Under the pieces are notes generated by a model. The model had not been told where the DNA came from and did no database searches. It was given only the letters and a program-made list of their open reading frames with translations. A program made the position numbers and the translations under genes. Below are positions 60,742 through 62,962 of a DNA stretch of 62,962 nucleotides, piece after piece (the first letter of the stretch is position 1; every line of letters starts with the position of its first letter). Origin of the DNA: a virus; the IMG/VR virus record IMGVR_UViG_3300031851_003821, positions 1 to 62,962 of that record; one strand, written 5' to 3'.

Positions 60742-62502
60742 ATGTCTTGGAAAAAATACTTTAAAGCAGTTGACAACTATGGTGGTCAACTAAGTCCAAT
60801 AAGTGGACAAAATAGTAGAGGACCTAGTTACGGTAGCGGCGGGTCAGGCGGACAGTTTGGTTTTAAAAACTACCAAAGTCATTTACCAGAAGTATATTCT
60901 GGACATCCAAATAGAATTGAGCGATATAACCAATATGAAAATATGGACAATGACAGCGAAATTAATGCTTGTCTTGATATAATTGCTGAATTTGCAACTC
61001 AAACTAACGATAGTAATAAAACACCTTTTGAAGTTTCATATACAGATACTCCCACAAACAATGAAATAGAAATTATCCGCACACAACTTCAACAATGGAC
61101 TAAACTTAACAAACTTAGTCAACGAATGTTTCGTATTTTCCGTAATACAATAAAATACGGCGATCAGGTGTTTGTGCGTGATCCAGAAACATTTGAATTA
61201 TACTGGGTTGACATGACCAAAGTAGTGCGTGTAATTGTAAACGAAAACGAAGGCAAACGTCCTGAACAATATGTAATACGTGATATCAATCCAAACTTTC
61301 AAAATTTAAGCATAGCACCGAAGCAAACCACAGACTATGGTACTGGAACTAATTCAGGACAAATTATTGGAACTGGTGGCAGCAATATGGGCGGTTCTAA
61401 TTATACCATACCAAACGCACCTAGTGGACAGAGTAGATTTGAACACACAGTAAACGAAACTGTAATTGATGCAAAAAATGTTGTGCATTTGGCACTTAGC
61501 GAAGGTTTAGATTTCTTCTGGCCCTTTAGTCAAAGCATATTAGAAATGATATTCAAGGTATTCAAGCAGAAGGAATTGCTCGAAGATGCTATACTAATAT
61601 ACAGAGTACAACGTGCTCCAGAGCGTAGAGTGTTCTACATTGATGTTGGAAACATGCCATCACATCTTGCTATGCAGTTTGTTGAGCGTGTTAAAAATGA
61701 AGTACATCAAAGGCGTATACCTAGTGCAAGTGGCGGACAACAACAAACCACAATGGATACAACATACAATCCTCTGTCAATTAACGAAGATTACTTTTTC
61801 CCTCAAACAGCAGAAGGTAGAGGATCAAAAGTTGAAACACTACCAGGCGGAGAGAACTTAGGACAGATTGACGATTTAAAATACTTTAACAACAAGATGT
61901 GTAGAGGACTTCGTGTGCCAAGTTCATACTTGCCTACTGGTCCAGATGATTCTGATCGACCAATGAACGACGGACGTGTTGGTACTGCACTTATACAAGA
62001 ATATAGGTTTAATCAGTATTGTGAAAGATTACAAAAGCAGATTATTGAAAAACTTGATGATGAGTTCAAAATGTTCATGCGTTGGAGAGGCTTTAACATT
62101 GACAGTGGATTGTTTAATATTACATTTGCACCGCCACAAAACTTTGCAAGTTATAGACAAGCAGAACTAGATACAACAAGAATACAAGCCTTTAGTGCAT
62201 TAGAGCAATTGCCTTATATGAGTAAACGTTTTATTATGAAACGTTATCTGGGTTTAACAGATGATGAATTGCAAGAAAATACAGAACAATGGGAACAAGA
62301 AACTGGACAACCAGTTGAAACAGAACCAACTGGCAGTGATTTACGTACAGTCGGTATAAGTCCTGCAGACTTCGAAGGTGATGTAAGTATGGGTGATGCA
62401 GTTGCTGGCGAAGAAGCAATGGATCCGGCACTCGGCGGTGAACAAATTGACGTTAATATTGATGCAGCAGCACCAGCTGCTCCAGAAGCGCCTCCTGTAT
62501 AA
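60742..62502 (+). CDS. 20: Portal vertex protein gp20-like
   Basis: The 586-residue protein has the gp20 hallmarks: RIERYNQYENMDNDSEINAC, LDIIAEFATQTND, RMFRIFRNTIKYGDQVFVRD, then ILIYRVQRAPERRVFYIDVG and NMPSHLAMQFVERVKNEVHQ. PGGENLGQIDDLKYFNNKMC, RGLRVPSSYL and MFMRWRGFNIDSGLFNITFA follow. It forms the dodecameric gate for DNA packaging. The C-terminal 70 residues are acidic and Ala/Pro-rich (QVETEPTGSD-like), common in marine T4-like portals. The TAA stop is embedded in the next gene's TATAAATA. Confidence 0.97.
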   Translation: MSWKKYFKAVDNYGGQLSPISGQNSRGPSYGSGGSGGQFGFKNYQSHLPEVYSGHPNRIERYNQYENMDNDSEINACLDIIAEFATQTNDSNKTPFEVSYTDTPTNNEIEIIRTQLQQWTKLNKLSQRMFRIFRNTIKYGDQVFVRDPETFELYWVDMTKVVRVIVNENEGKRPEQYVIRDINPNFQNLSIAPKQTTDYGTGTNSGQIIGTGGSNMGGSNYTIPNAPSGQSRFEHTVNETVIDAKNVVHLALSEGLDFFWPFSQSILEMIFKVFKQKELLEDAILIYRVQRAPERRVFYIDVGNMPSHLAMQFVERVKNEVHQRRIPSASGGQQQTTMDTTYNPLSINEDYFFPQTAEGRGSKVETLPGGENLGQIDDLKYFNNKMCRGLRVPSSYLPTGPDDSDRPMNDGRVGTALIQEYRFNQYCERLQKQIIEKLDDEFKMFMRWRGFNIDSGLFNITFAPPQNFASYRQAELDTTRIQAFSALEQLPYMSKRFIMKRYLGLTDDELQENTEQWEQETGQPVETEPTGSDLRTVGISPADFEGDVSMGDAVAGEEAMDPALGGEQIDVNIDAAAPAAPEAPPV

Positions 62503-62505
62503 ATA
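62498..62505 (+). promoter_or_regulatory. Perfect T4 late promoter (TATAAATA) at the end of gp20
   Basis: The plus strand reads TGTATAAATACTATTATG: TATAAATA followed by CTATT, as in T4 late promoters. The stop codon of gp20 is part of it, and the ATG of the next gene starts five bases after the motif. Confidence 0.75.
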
Positions 62506-62510
62506 CTATT

Positions 62511-62726
62511 ATGAAACTATTTGAATTTTATGACGCACCTGCTGAAGGTTATCAAGATCAAGAAGCTGACAACAGTGTTCCTGAGCTTGGAGAGCTACGC
62601 AAGACAAAACTTACACTAAAGCAAATATCCAAATTGCGTAAGATGTATGACATGCGTAACTATGAAAAAACTGAAGAACTTAAAAAGATACAAGCACAAT
62701 TTGCACCTCCACCTGCTCCGATGTAG
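62511..62726 (+). CDS. Small head-assembly protein (gp67-like position), 71 residues
   Basis: The 71-residue product has a variable N-terminus (MKLFEFYDAPAEGYQDQEAD) and a basic helical end (LRKTKLTLKQISKLRKMYDM) with a Pro tail. It lies between portal gp20 and the next prohead-core-like gene, which is the place of gp67 in T4. I recall a conserved LRKTxLTLxQIxxLR block in T4-like marine phages, not tied to a named family. The ATG is five bases after a perfect TATAAATA and no ribosome binding site is seen, so the message may be leaderless. Confidence 0.72.
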   Translation: MKLFEFYDAPAEGYQDQEADNSVPELGELRKTKLTLKQISKLRKMYDMRNYEKTEELKKIQAQFAPPPAPM

Positions 62727-62732
62727 GCTATT

Positions 62733-62755
62733 GTAGAAAATTATTCATTTTCTAC
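62733..62755. terminator. Stem-loop between the small head gene and the prohead-core gene
   Basis: GTAGAAAAT (62733-62741), loop TATTC, ATTTTCTAC (62747-62755): nine pairs. It is followed by CACTTTTACCCC, which has only a short T-run. It could be a weak terminator or an RNA-processing hairpin. Confidence 0.45.
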
Positions 62756-62835
62756 CACTTTTACCCCTATAAACTACTAGTTTTTTAATTTTCTTGTAAG
62801 TACTATACTGAGACATACTTAGAAGGAATATTTTT

Positions 62836-62962
62836 ATGAACAAATTTGAGCAATTAATTGAATTCGTTATCAATGATGACGAAAAGAATGCAAAGGCGCT
62901 TTTCCACGATATAGTGGTTGAGAAGTCAAGAGACATATATGAAGAGATTATGTCCGAAGAAG
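62836..62962 (+). CDS. Prohead core protein, N-terminal part (3' end outside window)
   Basis: The frame opens at 62836 with GGA a few bases before the ATG and runs off the right edge. The visible 42 residues (MNKFEQLIEFVINDDEKNAK, ALFHDIVVEKSRDIYEEIMS) form an acidic/helical segment typical of T4-like prohead-core/scaffold proteins (gp68 or similar), in which a helix xxFHDIVVEKSRxIYE recurs. The location just after gp20 and the small head gene matches the T4 order 20-67-68-21. Because the gene is cut, its length and exact family cannot be judged. Confidence 0.75.
   Translation, partial: MNKFEQLIEFVINDDEKNAKALFHDIVVEKSRDIYEEIMSEE

Noticed and set aside
1-62962. CRISPR array, insertion sequence, integrase or attachment site
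   Set aside because: No regularly spaced direct repeats, terminal inverted repeats with a transposase, or integrase-like genes were seen in the window.

Overview
The window is a piece of an AT-rich, T4-like marine myovirus genome (the kind that infects cyanobacteria, SAR11 or similar marine bacteria). The evidence is a full set of recognisable T4-type genes: late sigma factor gp55, recombination nuclease gp47/gp46, baseplate gp6, gp25, gp5 and gp53, hub protein gp26, a tape measure, portal gp20 and prohead-core genes. There are also repeated T4-type late promoters (TAAATA/TATAAATA). No tRNA, rRNA, CRISPR, integrase or transposase was seen. The exact host cannot be told from the sequence.

Layout. 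(1) 1-2489, plus strand: two glycosyltransferase-like paralogues (the first cut by the window edge) and an amidinotransferase. (2) 2486-18348, minus strand: an accessory metabolic block with almost no spacing. It holds a DUF59 Fe-S protein, a NodU/TobZ-type carbamoyltransferase, S-adenosylmethionine synthetase (metK), a 34-residue protein, five radical-SAM proteins with an N-terminal Cys-rich (twitch/SPASM-like) region, an MTA/SAH nucleosidase, three more sugar-transferase-like proteins, an exported protein and several unknowns. A bidirectional terminator closes it off at 18366-18399. (3) 18420-46934, minus strand: structural block of tail-fibre-like proteins, a 4522-residue giant protein, gp6, gp25, gp5, hub-type proteins and gp53. 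(4) 47045-55131, plus strand: gp55 behind a near-perfect sigma-70 promoter, gp47, a sixth radical-SAM protein, gp46, two fold-type-I PLP-enzyme-like paralogues and a GIY-YIG nuclease. (5) 55132-55648: a gene-free stretch packed with stem-loops, a candidate structured RNA. (6) 55649-56257 plus: sulfotransferase-like protein. (7) 56227-58556 minus: small conserved proteins and gp26. (8) 58623-62962 plus: tape measure, gp20 and prohead core, running off the window.

How the genes may work together. MetK makes SAM; six radical-SAM enzymes would consume it and release 5'-deoxyadenosine; the MTA/SAH nucleosidase can clear MTA, SAH and 5'-deoxyadenosine; the DUF59 protein could help Fe-S supply. Alongside lie transferases for sugar, carbamoyl, amidino and sulfo groups and two aminotransferase-like proteins. 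This tool set resembles that of aminoglycoside or surface-glycan tailoring. The combined role (decorating phage DNA, a virion glycan, host envelope or a small molecule) is inference; no substrate can be read from the sequence.
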